A stretch of DNA of 64,000 nt from an uncultured Clostridia bacterium (GTDB lineage Bacteria > Bacillota > Clostridia > TANB77 > CAG-508), in the NCBI GenBank assembly GCA_947624195.1, contig CANQJH010000004.1, positions 1 through 64,000 of the forward strand, given 5' to 3'. Below, piece after piece: positions 52,293-62,527 of this stretch; within the stretch, counting starts at the first letter, position 1; the number at the start of each line of letters is the position of its first letter. The position numbers were made by a program, and so were the translations under genes. The notes below the pieces were generated by a model that ran no database searches, was not told the origin of the DNA, and was given only the letters and a program-made list of their open reading frames with translations.

Positions 52293-52722
52293 CTCTATTA
52301 TATATTTTTTCTTCTAATTATTTCTCTTTACTTTAATATTATATACAAAAAATATTATTTTATCAATATCTATTCCAAAAAAAGTGTCCTTTTCCACTAT
52401 TTTAGGAATAGCAAAAAAGGACTTTTTTATTTCATTAATTGTATATATTTTTTCACTCATAACATAAACTTCTCCCTTTCTATATTGTATCAAATAAATT
52501 ATTTTTTCAATGTAAAAACTTATTTAGTTTACAATACTAGCAATATATTTTTCAGTGCTTTTTATTATCGGCTGTGAATTGTAACAATATATTCATAAAA
52601 TATTTTTATGTTTACAAGATAATTTGTATACATAATAATTAACAAAAAATTATTTAATTTCCATAATAACTTATCAATTATTTTAGTCGATTTTTCGTTA
52701 TCTTCCAACCCATTGAAAAAAG

Positions 52723-53048
52723 TTATTCACAGAGTTATCCACAGTTTCCACAGCATAAAATTCGTGTCATATTTTGTCGAATATGTTTTACATAATATTT
52801 TTAGTGTTACAGATTTGTAAACTTATTATTTCATAATTGTAATATTTATGTAAAATTTATTGTCGCCTTCACGCCAGCTTTTGTTCGATTTACTGCGCTT
52901 TTCGTTGATTTTTTTATCAGTTTATTGGATTTGAAAGTTTTTCACAATTCTTATACCTTATTTTACACTATTGTTTCAAAAGCTTTACGTACGCGACGTT
53001 CTTTTGGTTTACATTTTAAAAAGTTATCCACATAAAAACTGTGGATAA
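52723..53048. promoter_or_regulatory. cluster of DnaA-box-like 9-mers
   Basis: TTATTCACA (52723-52731), TTATCCACA (52735-52743), TTATCCACA (53024-53032) and inverted TGTGGATAA (53040-53048), in an ~880-bp non-coding AT-rich region. Confidence 0.6.
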
Positions 53049-53129
53049 CTTTCACTTAAACACAAAATTTAAAATTAGTCAGTTAAAAGCAACTATTATA
53101 CCTTTCCAACCAAAAAATCCATTATTAAA

Positions 53130-53166
53130 GTAAAAAACAACCTCGCAAAATAACTGCAAGGTTGAC
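53130..53166 (-). terminator. terminator downstream of the DUF1294 gene
   Basis: Minus strand AACCTTGCA-loop-TGCGAGGTT (G-U tolerated) followed by GTTTTTTACTTT. Confidence 0.7.
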
Positions 53167-53171
53167 TTTTA

Positions 53172-53450
53172 TTAACTATTTAATTTATATATGATGTACA
53201 AAATTATACATACTTCTATGAAAATTACAAGTGGAATATATCTCTTAAAAATCTTCTCATCTTTGCGATAATTAAACATTTCTGAGCCAATCATTATGCC
53301 TACGAATCCACCAAGTATTGACAGCAACAAATAGGTAGTGTCTAACCATTTTTTGTTCATTTTAACAATATTAGTTCTTATATTAAGCCAAATAAATATA
53401 TATGAAATTAAATTAATCAAAATAAAATATCCAATTACAAAATTAATCAT
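53172..53450 (-). CDS. DUF1294-like small membrane protein
   Basis: 92 aa; LLSILGGFVGIMIGSEMFNYRKDEKIFKRYIPLVIFIE. Confidence 0.65.
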   Translation of the reverse strand: MINFVIGYFILINLISYIFIWLNIRTNIVKMNKKWLDTTYLLLSILGGFVGIMIGSEMFNYRKDEKIFKRYIPLVIFIEVCIILYIIYKLNS

Positions 53451-53459
53451 ATTCTCTCC

Positions 53460-56400
53460 TTATCCAAATAAACTTATTTGATTGCTCTGGCTCATACCAT
53501 CTAGGCAACCTGCTTTTTTTAACATATCTACTCCACTTGCTCCTAGTTTTGCTCTTAATCTTAAATCATCTATTGACATAAATTCTCCATCTTTTCGTGC
53601 TTCCTCTACACCTATTGCTGCAACTGAGCCAAATCCCGGAATGCTATTAAGTGGTGGTCTAATTCCCTCATCTTCCATTTTAAATTTAGTTGCATTTGAT
53701 TCGTACAAATCTATTGGTAAAAAGTTTATTTTTCTTTCATACATTTCATTTACTATTTCTAAAGTTTCATACATTGCATTGTCTTTTTGAGTAGCATTGT
53801 TTCCCAAAAGTTCTATTTCCTTCATTTTATTTTTAACTTTTTCTTGTCCGTGACACATTATTTCACTGTCAAATGCATCTGCTCTAATTGTAAAATATGC
53901 TGTGTAATATGCCTTTGGAATATGTACTTTAAACCATGCTATTCTAAAAGCATTAGTTACATAAGCAGCTGCGTGTGCTTTTGGAAATAAGTACTTAATT
54001 TTGTTGCAAGAATCAATATACCACTCTGGAACATTGCACTCTTCCATTGTTTTTTTATATCCTGCCCATTTTTCAGGCTCTTTGCTAACTTTTCCTTTAC
54101 GCACCAACTCCATTATTTTAAATGCGGTATTTGGTGCCACCCCTTGCTTTATCAAGTATAACATAATGTCATCACGAGTACAAATAGTTTCACTCAAAGT
54201 TGCGGTTCCATTGTTGATAAGCTCTTGTGCGTTTCCAAGCCACACATCAGTACCATGTGATAGCCCTGATATTCTAATCAATTCCTCAAATGTTGTAGGC
54301 TTAGTATCTTTAAGCATTCCTCTAACAAATTTTGTTCCAGACTCTGGTATACCATATGTTCCAACCTCTGACTTTATGGCTTCAGGTGTTACTCCCAATG
54401 CCTTAGTTGAAGAATAAATTGACATTGTTTCTTTATCATCAAGTGGTACTTTTGTTGGGTCTAATCCAGTTAAATCATAAAGCATACGAATAACAGTTGG
54501 ATCATCATGTCCTAGAATATCCAATTTAAGTAGGTTTTGGTCTATTGAGTGGTAATCAAAATGTGTAGTTATGATGTCTGAATTTGGGTCGTCAGCAGGA
54601 TGCTGTACTGGTGTAAATTCATAAATTTGTCTTCCCTTTGGTACTACAATAATTCCGCCTGGATGCTGACCAGTAGTTCTTTTTATGCCTGTGCAACCTT
54701 TTGAAATTCTTGAAACCTCAGCATTGCTTGTTGGCTTCCCTTGTTCTTCAAAGTATTTCTTTACATAGCCAAATGCAGTTTTATCAGCTACTGTACCAAC
54801 TGTACCAGCCTTAAATGTAGTTCCTTTACCAAATATAACTTCTGTATATTTATGTGCTTTTGCTTGATATTCTCCTGAGAAGTTTAAGTCAATATCTGGC
54901 TCTTTGTCGCCATTAAATCCTAAGAAAGTTTCGAAAGGTATGTCCATGCCGTCTTTATCTAATCTATGTCCGCATTTAGGGCACATCTTATCCGGCAAGT
55001 CAAATCCATTTTTTATACCATAATCAGTGAAATCAGAATACTTGCACTGTGGGCATCTATAATGAGGTGGAAGTGAGTTTACTTCTGTTATTCCAGTCAT
55101 ATTAGCCGCAAACGATGAACCAACAGAACCTCTGGAACCAACTATATATCCATCTTCATTAGACTTCCATACAAGTTTTTGTGCAATTATGTACATTACG
55201 GAAAAACCATTTTTTATAATTGAATCTAGCTCTCTGTCTAATCTGTCTTGTACTATTTGTGGAAGTGGGTCACCATATAATTCATGTGCTTTCGAATATG
55301 CTATCTCTTTAATTGTCTGTTCACATCCTGGAATATGTGGAGGACATTTTTCTGGAGAAATAGGTCTAATTTTCTCACACATATCAGCTATTTTGTTTGT
55401 ATTAGTTACAACTACTTCATATGCTTTTTCTTTGCCTAAATATTCAAATTCTTCTAGCATTTCCTCTGTTGTCCTTAAATATAAAGGTGCTTGCATATCA
55501 GCATCGTCATATCCTTGTCCTGCTTGAATTATCCTTCTATAAATTTCGTCCTGTGGATCCAAGAAATGCACGTCACAAGTAGCACAAACTGGCTTCGCTA
55601 ATTTTTCACCCAAATCTACAATTTTTCTAACTATATTTCTTAAATCCTCATCACTTTGTAATGTACCATTTCTTACAAGGTACTCATCATTTTGAATTGG
55701 TTGAATCTCCAAATAATCATAGTCTTTTGCAATATCTTCTATATCTTCATCAGATTTTCCGGCAAGTATTGCTTGATACAACTCCCCTTGGTCGCAGGCA
55801 CTTCCTATTATCAACCCTTCTGAATATTTTTTCAAAATCGATTTTAAAATAAGAGGTCTTTTATAAAAGTAATTTACATGTGAAATAGAAACTAATTTGT
55901 ATAAGTTTTTTAGTCCTACATAATCTTTTGCCAAGATTATAATATGATGGCTTTTTAACTTTTTAAAATTAGCTTTGCCAGCCTCTTTGTTGTCAATATC
56001 AGCAAGCTTTTTAATTCCTTGCTCCTCTAGCATTTTGCACATTACATTAAACACTTTTACGGTTGTATCAACATCATCTAATGCTCTATGTGCTACTTCA
56101 ACTTTTATGCCAAGATTTTCAGCAATAATTCCTAATTTGTATTTTTTATAATCTGGAAATAAATCTTTGGCTAACCTTAATGTATCTAAATAAGTGTAAT
56201 CAAATTTTAATCCTAGTTCTTCACAATTATATCTTAAAAATCCTGTATCAAAATCAGCATTATGTGCAACCAAAACTGAGTCTCCAAAGAATTCCAATAT
56301 TTTAGGCATTATCTCTTTTATGGTTGGAGCATCTTTTACCATGTCATCTGTTATATTGGTTATTTCCTGCACTCTATAAGGAATAGGCTTTTCTGGGTTT

Positions 56401-57956
56401 ACGAAACTTGAAAAAGTATCAATTACTTCTCCATTTCTAATTTTCATTATACCTATCTCAGTAATTTTTTCTGTTCTAAAAGAAATGCCAGTTGTCTCTA
56501 GGTCAAATACACAGTATGTAGTATCTTTCAAAGTTTGTCCCTTGTCTTTAGTAATTACTGGGTCCTTATCAGATACTAGATATCCTTCTACCCCATAAAT
56601 TATTTTTATCCCTGCTTTGTCATAGCCTATTTTCTCCATTAAATGATGCGCATCTGGAAAAGATTGCACAACTCCATGGTCTGTTATAGCTATTGATTTC
56701 ATGCCCCATTTTATGGCTCTATTTATTAAATCTGTTGCAGAAGTAACTGCATCCATTTGGCTCATTTTTGTATGCATGTGAAGTTCTGTTCTCTTAACTT
56801 TTGCATTATCTGTTCTTACTGCTTTTTTTATAGGCTCTGTTTCAACTACTGTGCTAGCTACAATAGTGATTTCCTTTGCAAAATTATCAAAGCCAGCCCT
56901 TCCGCCCACTTTAACGCATGTACCAGGTTTTAATCTTTTTAAAATTGCACTTTTTTTATCTGGCATTGCAAAAATCTTGCATGTTATAGTAGTTGTTCCA
57001 TCATATACATCAAAAGAAATTAAAAACTTTCCCGTCTTTTTTAATTCAGTAGGGTCAGCCAAATTTACAATTTCCCCAATGATTTGAACTGCCGAGGTGT
57101 CCATGCCAATATCTTCAATCTTAATTAGTTCTTCTTTTATGTTGCTATTTCTGCCATATATAATGCTTGGATCTTCTTGCTTTTCATCTATATCACCATT
57201 ATTATCATGACTACTTGTAGAATTTTTAACAGATTGATAAGTATTATTTGGATTATTGTCTTTACCATATTTGCCATAGCCATTGTTGCTATCGTAATTA
57301 TTTTTATTTATTTTTTTCTGAAGTTTAGATTTATCATTTAAATTGCTATTACCTTCTGCTTTCTGTCCATTTGCATCTTCATTTTCTTTATGCATTTGCA
57401 TAACTTTAGCTGAATTTTCTGCAAATTCCTTTATTATATTTTCTTTATGTTGCAAAAATTCATCTTCATTTTTTTGAGTATTTTCTTCTATAAAACTAAC
57501 ATTATAATTTTTCCCATAGATGTCCTTTATGAAATTGGTTATCTTCGTATTAATTCCTTGCTTTTCAAGAATATCCTTTCCCTTTACACTAAGATGAGTA
57601 TTTATATTTCCGTTGCTAATATCGATATTGCTTCCTTTTAGAAAAGCTTTAATAACTGGAACTTTTTTTGATAAATGTGATAGTATTTCCTTCCAGTCCT
57701 CGACCACTTTTTCATCCATCTCCTGTTCAGGAAATGAAATTTTGAAATCTACTTCATTAAAATTAAATCTTTTTTTTGCATATGTTTCAAATTTATCAAT
57801 TTCAGAAATTGGAACTAAATTATCAGACTGCAAAAAAAGCTCTAATCTATTTGTTTTTTTATACAAATTAACATTAGAGATTTTTGCATTTGCAAGTGCA
57901 AAACTATCTGTATTATAATCACTAAAAACCATTTTAAATTCTTTTAACTGTTCCAA
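53460..57956 (-). CDS. polC: DNA polymerase III alpha subunit, Gram-positive PolC type
   Basis: 1498 aa; OB fold, PHP (RTELHMHTKMSQMDAV), DEDD exonuclease (YCVFDLETTGIS), polymerase core (EPDIDLNFSGEYQ). Confidence 0.97.
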   Translation of the reverse strand: MEQLKEFKMVFSDYNTDSFALANAKISNVNLYKKTNRLELFLQSDNLVPISEIDKFETYAKKRFNFNEVDFKISFPEQEMDEKVVEDWKEILSHLSKKVPVIKAFLKGSNIDISNGNINTHLSVKGKDILEKQGINTKITNFIKDIYGKNYNVSFIEENTQKNEDEFLQHKENIIKEFAENSAKVMQMHKENEDANGQKAEGNSNLNDKSKLQKKINKNNYDSNNGYGKYGKDNNPNNTYQSVKNSTSSHDNNGDIDEKQEDPSIIYGRNSNIKEELIKIEDIGMDTSAVQIIGEIVNLADPTELKKTGKFLISFDVYDGTTTITCKIFAMPDKKSAILKRLKPGTCVKVGGRAGFDNFAKEITIVASTVVETEPIKKAVRTDNAKVKRTELHMHTKMSQMDAVTSATDLINRAIKWGMKSIAITDHGVVQSFPDAHHLMEKIGYDKAGIKIIYGVEGYLVSDKDPVITKDKGQTLKDTTYCVFDLETTGISFRTEKITEIGIMKIRNGEVIDTFSSFVNPEKPIPYRVQEITNITDDMVKDAPTIKEIMPKILEFFGDSVLVAHNADFDTGFLRYNCEELGLKFDYTYLDTLRLAKDLFPDYKKYKLGIIAENLGIKVEVAHRALDDVDTTVKVFNVMCKMLEEQGIKKLADIDNKEAGKANFKKLKSHHIIILAKDYVGLKNLYKLVSISHVNYFYKRPLILKSILKKYSEGLIIGSACDQGELYQAILAGKSDEDIEDIAKDYDYLEIQPIQNDEYLVRNGTLQSDEDLRNIVRKIVDLGEKLAKPVCATCDVHFLDPQDEIYRRIIQAGQGYDDADMQAPLYLRTTEEMLEEFEYLGKEKAYEVVVTNTNKIADMCEKIRPISPEKCPPHIPGCEQTIKEIAYSKAHELYGDPLPQIVQDRLDRELDSIIKNGFSVMYIIAQKLVWKSNEDGYIVGSRGSVGSSFAANMTGITEVNSLPPHYRCPQCKYSDFTDYGIKNGFDLPDKMCPKCGHRLDKDGMDIPFETFLGFNGDKEPDIDLNFSGEYQAKAHKYTEVIFGKGTTFKAGTVGTVADKTAFGYVKKYFEEQGKPTSNAEVSRISKGCTGIKRTTGQHPGGIIVVPKGRQIYEFTPVQHPADDPNSDIITTHFDYHSIDQNLLKLDILGHDDPTVIRMLYDLTGLDPTKVPLDDKETMSIYSSTKALGVTPEAIKSEVGTYGIPESGTKFVRGMLKDTKPTTFEELIRISGLSHGTDVWLGNAQELINNGTATLSETICTRDDIMLYLIKQGVAPNTAFKIMELVRKGKVSKEPEKWAGYKKTMEECNVPEWYIDSCNKIKYLFPKAHAAAYVTNAFRIAWFKVHIPKAYYTAYFTIRADAFDSEIMCHGQEKVKNKMKEIELLGNNATQKDNAMYETLEIVNEMYERKINFLPIDLYESNATKFKMEDEGIRPPLNSIPGFGSVAAIGVEEARKDGEFMSIDDLRLRAKLGASGVDMLKKAGCLDGMSQSNQISLFG

Positions 57957-57994
57957 AATTGTGCCCCCGTTATTTCTCCATTTTATTTAAAGTG

Positions 57995-58774
57995 TTATAA
58001 CATTTTTGCTATATCATTAAAAGCTACAATTACCGAAAATACTATTAAAGCTATAAATCCAAAAGACTGTATACTTAGTTCAATATTTTTATCTAAAGGT
58101 TTCTTTCTTATTCCTTCTATGATAAGTAGTACAATTTTCCCGCCATCTAAAGGAATAATTGGAAGTAGATTAGTTATGCCCAGTGATATTGATATAATTG
58201 AAAGTAAATATATAAATTCAGCTAATCCTGAGGTTTTTGATACCATGTCAGATATGCCAATTGGTCCAACCATATCATTTATACTTGTTTTTCCGCCAAA
58301 CAATTCTGCTAGTCCAAGTAACATGCTTTTAATTAATTCAATAACTGCATTAAATGAATATTGAACTGCATTAATAAAATTTGGCTCTCTTATAATTAAA
58401 TATCTCACAAAGATTAATATTGCATAAGCTATTATTCCAAAAATAATATTTACTAGAGCTCCTGCTGCTACGACAGCTATTCTTTTTGGAATACTAGCTT
58501 TGCTAAAAGAACCTTTTACATCTGACTCTTCTTCTTCGCCCTCCAGCTTCACAAACCCACCTAATGGAATCATCCTAATTTCATACTCTGTTTGTTTGCC
58601 TTTCTTCCTCCATATCTTGGGGCCAAAACCTATTGCAAATTCATTTACTTTTATCTTGCATATTTTAGCAACAATATAATGTCCAGTTTCATGTATTAAT
58701 ACTAAAAAACCTAGCAAAAATATTATTTTTAAAGTTGTTAACAAAAGTAAGTCTCCTCCTGCATTTTTATTCAA
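57995..58774 (-). CDS. M50 site-2 protease-like (RseP/RasP family), apparently lacking PDZ
   Basis: LVLIHETGHYIVAKICKIKVNEFAIGFGPKIW; NLLPIIPLDGGKI; only 259 aa. Confidence 0.88.
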   Translation of the reverse strand: MNKNAGGDLLLLTTLKIIFLLGFLVLIHETGHYIVAKICKIKVNEFAIGFGPKIWRKKGKQTEYEIRMIPLGGFVKLEGEEEESDVKGSFSKASIPKRIAVVAAGALVNIIFGIIAYAILIFVRYLIIREPNFINAVQYSFNAVIELIKSMLLGLAELFGGKTSINDMVGPIGISDMVSKTSGLAEFIYLLSIISISLGITNLLPIIPLDGGKIVLLIIEGIRKKPLDKNIELSIQSFGFIALIVFSVIVAFNDIAKML

Positions 58775-58775
58775 G

Positions 58776-59618
58776 TTATATTATAAACAATGTTAGTAAT
58801 ATGTATGCAAATGGGATTATAAATATAACGCTATCAAACCTATCCAACATACCTCCATGTCCTGGTATAAGCGCACTAAAATCTTTTATATTGCAATATC
58901 TTTTTATAGCTGAAGCAGCTAAATCCCCAATTTGTCCGATTAAAGTTAAAGCTATCAATACAACTGCTATTACTAAATAATTAATAGACAAAGCAAATAC
59001 ATTGTTTATAATTATTGTATAAATTAATCCCAATACCAAAGCTCCTATTATACCAGCCACACTACCTTCAATAGTTTTATTAGGACTAATTTCTGTAAAT
59101 TTATGCTTTCCAAATTTTCTTCCAATAAAGTATGCAAATGTGTCGCTTCCCCAAGCTGCAATTATAACATACCATAAGTATATCTTTCCATTTGGTTCTA
59201 TACCTTGTATTAAATCTAAAAAGAAAAATGTAATTGGTATGTAGCATATTCCAAATAGTGTTATTGCTACATCAACAATATTCTTTTTCCCTTTTGAAAA
59301 GAATAACTCTGTCGCTAATACTAATATACTGATTGGTATAATGCATAAAGCTGAAGCCCACATTGTAGTTTTGTCTACAAAGTTGAGCAAAACTATAAGC
59401 ACGCAAAATATGTATCCAAGCCATGTTGATGGGTTCGCTTTCTTTCCATTTTGAAAACATGTAAAATATTCATATAAGCATATAATTGATAATGCAGAAA
59501 TTATTATGTCAAATACTATCTTATTTGCAAATATAAATACTACAAGAACTAACGGAAAACCTAAACATGCACTTATTACTCGAGTAATTAAACTTCTTTT
59601 CTTTTTTTCCATTTTCAC
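58776..59618 (-). CDS. cdsA: phosphatidate cytidylyltransferase
   Basis: Polytopic; SDTFAYFIGRKFGKHKFTEISPNKTIEGSVAG and LIPGHGGMLDRFDSV signature. Confidence 0.95.
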   Translation of the reverse strand: MKMEKKKRSLITRVISACLGFPLVLVVFIFANKIVFDIIISALSIICLYEYFTCFQNGKKANPSTWLGYIFCVLIVLLNFVDKTTMWASALCIIPISILVLATELFFSKGKKNIVDVAITLFGICYIPITFFFLDLIQGIEPNGKIYLWYVIIAAWGSDTFAYFIGRKFGKHKFTEISPNKTIEGSVAGIIGALVLGLIYTIIINNVFALSINYLVIAVVLIALTLIGQIGDLAASAIKRYCNIKDFSALIPGHGGMLDRFDSVIFIIPFAYILLTLFII

Positions 59619-59680
59619 ACTCTACTTTCTTATTTTTTTAAGCTTTCTTGATTACAATATTTTTTGCCTTTGCCCCAAAT

Positions 59681-60382
59681 TTATTTTCCTTTTCTTCTCT
59701 GTCTATTAGAATAAGATGTTATTGCTTCATCTATATCTTTGGTAGTAAAATCCGGCCAATACTTATCTAAGAATAGTAATTCAGAATATGTAATTTGCCA
59801 TGGCAAGAAGTTACTTATCCTATATTCACCACTGGTTCTAATTAATAAGTCCGGATCCTCTTGTCCATATGTATATAAATTATCTGAAATTACATTTTCA
59901 TCAATATCTTCAATTTTTAGTTTCCCATCTAAAACACTTTGTGCTATTTTTTTAGTTGCATATATAATCTCTGCTCTTCCACCATAATTAAAAGCTATGT
60001 TTAATTGCAAACCTGTATTATTTTGAGTTCTTTCTTCCATCTTAATCATTTTATTCTTTATATTTTCAGGTAAAGCTTTTTTATCTCCAAGTATTCGTAG
60101 CTTTATGTTCTCCAAATCTGCTGTTTTTAAAAATCTATCAAGATAAAGATTTAACAGATTGATTATAGCCCCAACTTCCTCTTTGGTTCTTTTCCAATTC
60201 TCTGTAGAAAAGGCATAAACGGTTAAGTATTTCAAGCCTATTTTATTGCAATATTTTGAAATTTCTTCTAATACTTCCGCTCCTTTTTTGTGTCCTAACG
60301 GAGTTTCTAAATTATGCTCTTTTGCCCATCTTCGATTGCCATCCATAATTATGGCAATATGTTTAATATCAGAGTTTTCCAT
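59681..60382 (-). CDS. uppS: isoprenyl (undecaprenyl) diphosphate synthase
   Basis: HIAIIMDGNRRWAKEHNLETPLGHKKG; PDLLIRTSGEYRISNFLPWQITYSELLF. Confidence 0.95.
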   Translation of the reverse strand: MENSDIKHIAIIMDGNRRWAKEHNLETPLGHKKGAEVLEEISKYCNKIGLKYLTVYAFSTENWKRTKEEVGAIINLLNLYLDRFLKTADLENIKLRILGDKKALPENIKNKMIKMEERTQNNTGLQLNIAFNYGGRAEIIYATKKIAQSVLDGKLKIEDIDENVISDNLYTYGQEDPDLLIRTSGEYRISNFLPWQITYSELLFLDKYWPDFTTKDIDEAITSYSNRQRRKGK

Positions 60383-60453
60383 TTTATAAGCCTCCTTGCT
60401 AAAGATATATTATTTATGCTTTTTAATAGTCATTGCTATTTTTGCAAAGTATT

Positions 60454-61002
60454 TTACACTGTCATTATTTCTGCTTCTTTTTTAGCAAAAACATCGTCTA
60501 TTTTCGCTATATTTGAATCAGTTGCTTTTTGTATCTTATCTTCTAAATCTCTTTCTTCATCTTCTGAGATTTCATTATTTTTTAATTTTGCCTTAGCTTC
60601 ATCCATTTCATCTCTTCTAACATTTCTAACAGCAACCTTTGCTTCTTCTGCTAGTTTCTTTATATCTTTTACAATTTCTTTTCTTCTTTCTTCTGTAAGC
60701 TCTGGGAATACTAAACGTATTAATTGACCATCATTAACAGGATGTATACCTATATCAGCTATTTCAATTGCTTTTTCAATTTGTGAAATAATACTTCTAT
60801 CCCAAGGTTGTATAACAATTAATCTTGCCTCTGGTACTGAAATACTTGCAACTTGATTAATTGGTGTTGGAACACCATAATATTCTACTTGTACCTTATT
60901 CAAAATTGCCGGATTTGCTCTTCCAGCTCTTACTTCTTGATAATTGTCTTGTAAATTTACAATTACCTTTCCCATTTTTTCATTCATTACATCTAAACTC
61001 AT
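60454..61002 (-). CDS. frr: ribosome recycling factor
   Basis: VRAGRANPAILNKVQVEYYGVPTPINQVASISVPEARLIVIQPWD. Confidence 0.97.
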   Translation of the reverse strand: MSLDVMNEKMGKVIVNLQDNYQEVRAGRANPAILNKVQVEYYGVPTPINQVASISVPEARLIVIQPWDRSIISQIEKAIEIADIGIHPVNDGQLIRLVFPELTEERRKEIVKDIKKLAEEAKVAVRNVRRDEMDEAKAKLKNNEISEDEERDLEDKIQKATDSNIAKIDDVFAKKEAEIMTV

Positions 61003-61021
61003 ATAATCCTCCTAATTATTA

Positions 61022-61717
61022 TTAATCAACTTTTGTGCCTATATTTTCCTCATTTGCAGCCCTAATTATATTTTTAGGGTCACTCATTGCAAAAACCACA
61101 AGAGGAATCTCGTTATCTTTGCAAATAGAAATTGCAGCTGAATCCATAACTTTTAAATTCTTTTCCAAAATTTCTTGATATGTTACATAATCTATCTTTT
61201 TAGCAGATGGATCAACTTTTGGATCTGCTGTATATACTCCATCAATTGTTTTAGCTACCAATATTGCATTAGCTCCTATTTCAGCAGCTCTTAACGCTGC
61301 CGCTGAATCTGTTGAAAAGAAAGGACTACCTGTTCCACACGCAAATATTAAAATTCTTCCTTTTTCTAAATGTCTCATTGCTCTTCTTTGAGTAAAAGGT
61401 TCTGCAATTTGTCTCATTTCAATTGCAGTTTGAAGTCTAGTAGCTATGCCTCTTTTTTCTATTGCATCTTGAAGCGCAAGTCCGTTCATAGCTGTCGCTA
61501 ACATCCCCATATAATCTGCGGTTGTCCTCACCATGTTAGGTCCATATTTTCCTCTCCAGAAATTACCACCTCCAACTACAATGGCAATTTCAACACCCAT
61601 ATCATATAATTCTTTTATTGCATCACATATTCCATTTATTGTATCTTCATCTATGCCTGTTTTATTATCTCCCGCAAGCGCTTCACCGCTTAACTTTAAC
61701 AATACTCTTTTATACAA
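61022..61717 (-). CDS. pyrH: UMP kinase
   Basis: [58 protein letters not shown]. Confidence 0.97.
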   Translation of the reverse strand: MYKRVLLKLSGEALAGDNKTGIDEDTINGICDAIKELYDMGVEIAIVVGGGNFWRGKYGPNMVRTTADYMGMLATAMNGLALQDAIEKRGIATRLQTAIEMRQIAEPFTQRRAMRHLEKGRILIFACGTGSPFFSTDSAAALRAAEIGANAILVAKTIDGVYTADPKVDPSAKKIDYVTYQEILEKNLKVMDSAAISICKDNEIPLVVFAMSDPKNIIRAANEENIGTKVD

Positions 61718-61839
61718 AATTTTTCCTCCTTATTTATGTTAATTATTATTTCAATTTAACCGTATTCTATCATATATAAACTAAAACTTAAAGAGAATAT
61801 GAGAAAATTTTAAAATAAAATTACAATTAACATTACAAA

Positions 61840-61863
61840 AAGGTGCAATTGTAGTTGCACCTT
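61840..61863 (-). terminator. terminator downstream of LPXTG protein gene
   Basis: Minus strand AAGGTGCAA-loop-TTGCACCTTTTTGT. Confidence 0.75.
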
Positions 61864-61895
61864 CTTTAATATATAATATTATCTAAATTATTTGA

Positions 61896-62273
61896 TTACA
61901 TATCATATTTCTTTGACTTTACATAAGCAATTGATCCAATTACAACTGCTACTATTCCTACTACTGTAATCATATATATATCATTTTCTCCAGTTTGTGG
62001 TAAGTCCTTCTCTGTACCTATATCATTTATTTTAACAATATTTGACTGAACATTTCCTAGTGTATTGCCAGTGGTATTTCCTCCATTTACTCCAGGAGTT
62101 ACAGTTCCTGTTACATTTCCGCCAACATCATTTCCTAAAGTATTTCCACTAGATGGCGATGGAGTTGGTGCTAGATTTAATCCAGTTGCATTAACTACTC
62201 CAGCTAAAACAAATAAACTTACTAAAACTACAACTAAAGTTACTACTACATTTTTACTTAAATTTTTCATCAT
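61896..62273 (-). CDS. small LPXTG-type cell-wall-anchored protein
   Basis: Signal peptide, Gly/Thr/Asn/Pro-rich spacer, LPQTGEND, TM, KSKKYDM tail. Confidence 0.75.
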   Translation of the reverse strand: MMKNLSKNVVVTLVVVLVSLFVLAGVVNATGLNLAPTPSPSSGNTLGNDVGGNVTGTVTPGVNGGNTTGNTLGNVQSNIVKINDIGTEKDLPQTGENDIYMITVVGIVAVVIGSIAYVKSKKYDM

Positions 62274-62527
62274 AACGTTCTCCTCACTTTTTTCTTAATT
62301 GATAATATTATTATATCTAATTTTTTTAAAATTATAGCATGAAAATAATTACAATTTCATACTATAAATATTTTATACTTATTTTTTTTATAAGTCAACA
62401 TTTTTTTACATATTTTTTTATTTTTTTTCAAATTTTTTGTTTTGTTATATTTTAACGTGAATATCATTGTTTTTGAGCATTAAAAAATAACTTGTTTTAT
62501 CAAAAAGCTTAAGTTGCAATTAACATT

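Noticed and set aside
52700-53060. Calling the DnaA-box region the chromosomal oriC
   Set aside because: No dnaA/dnaN/rpmH nearby and genes on both sides run in the same direction; kept only as an orphan cluster.
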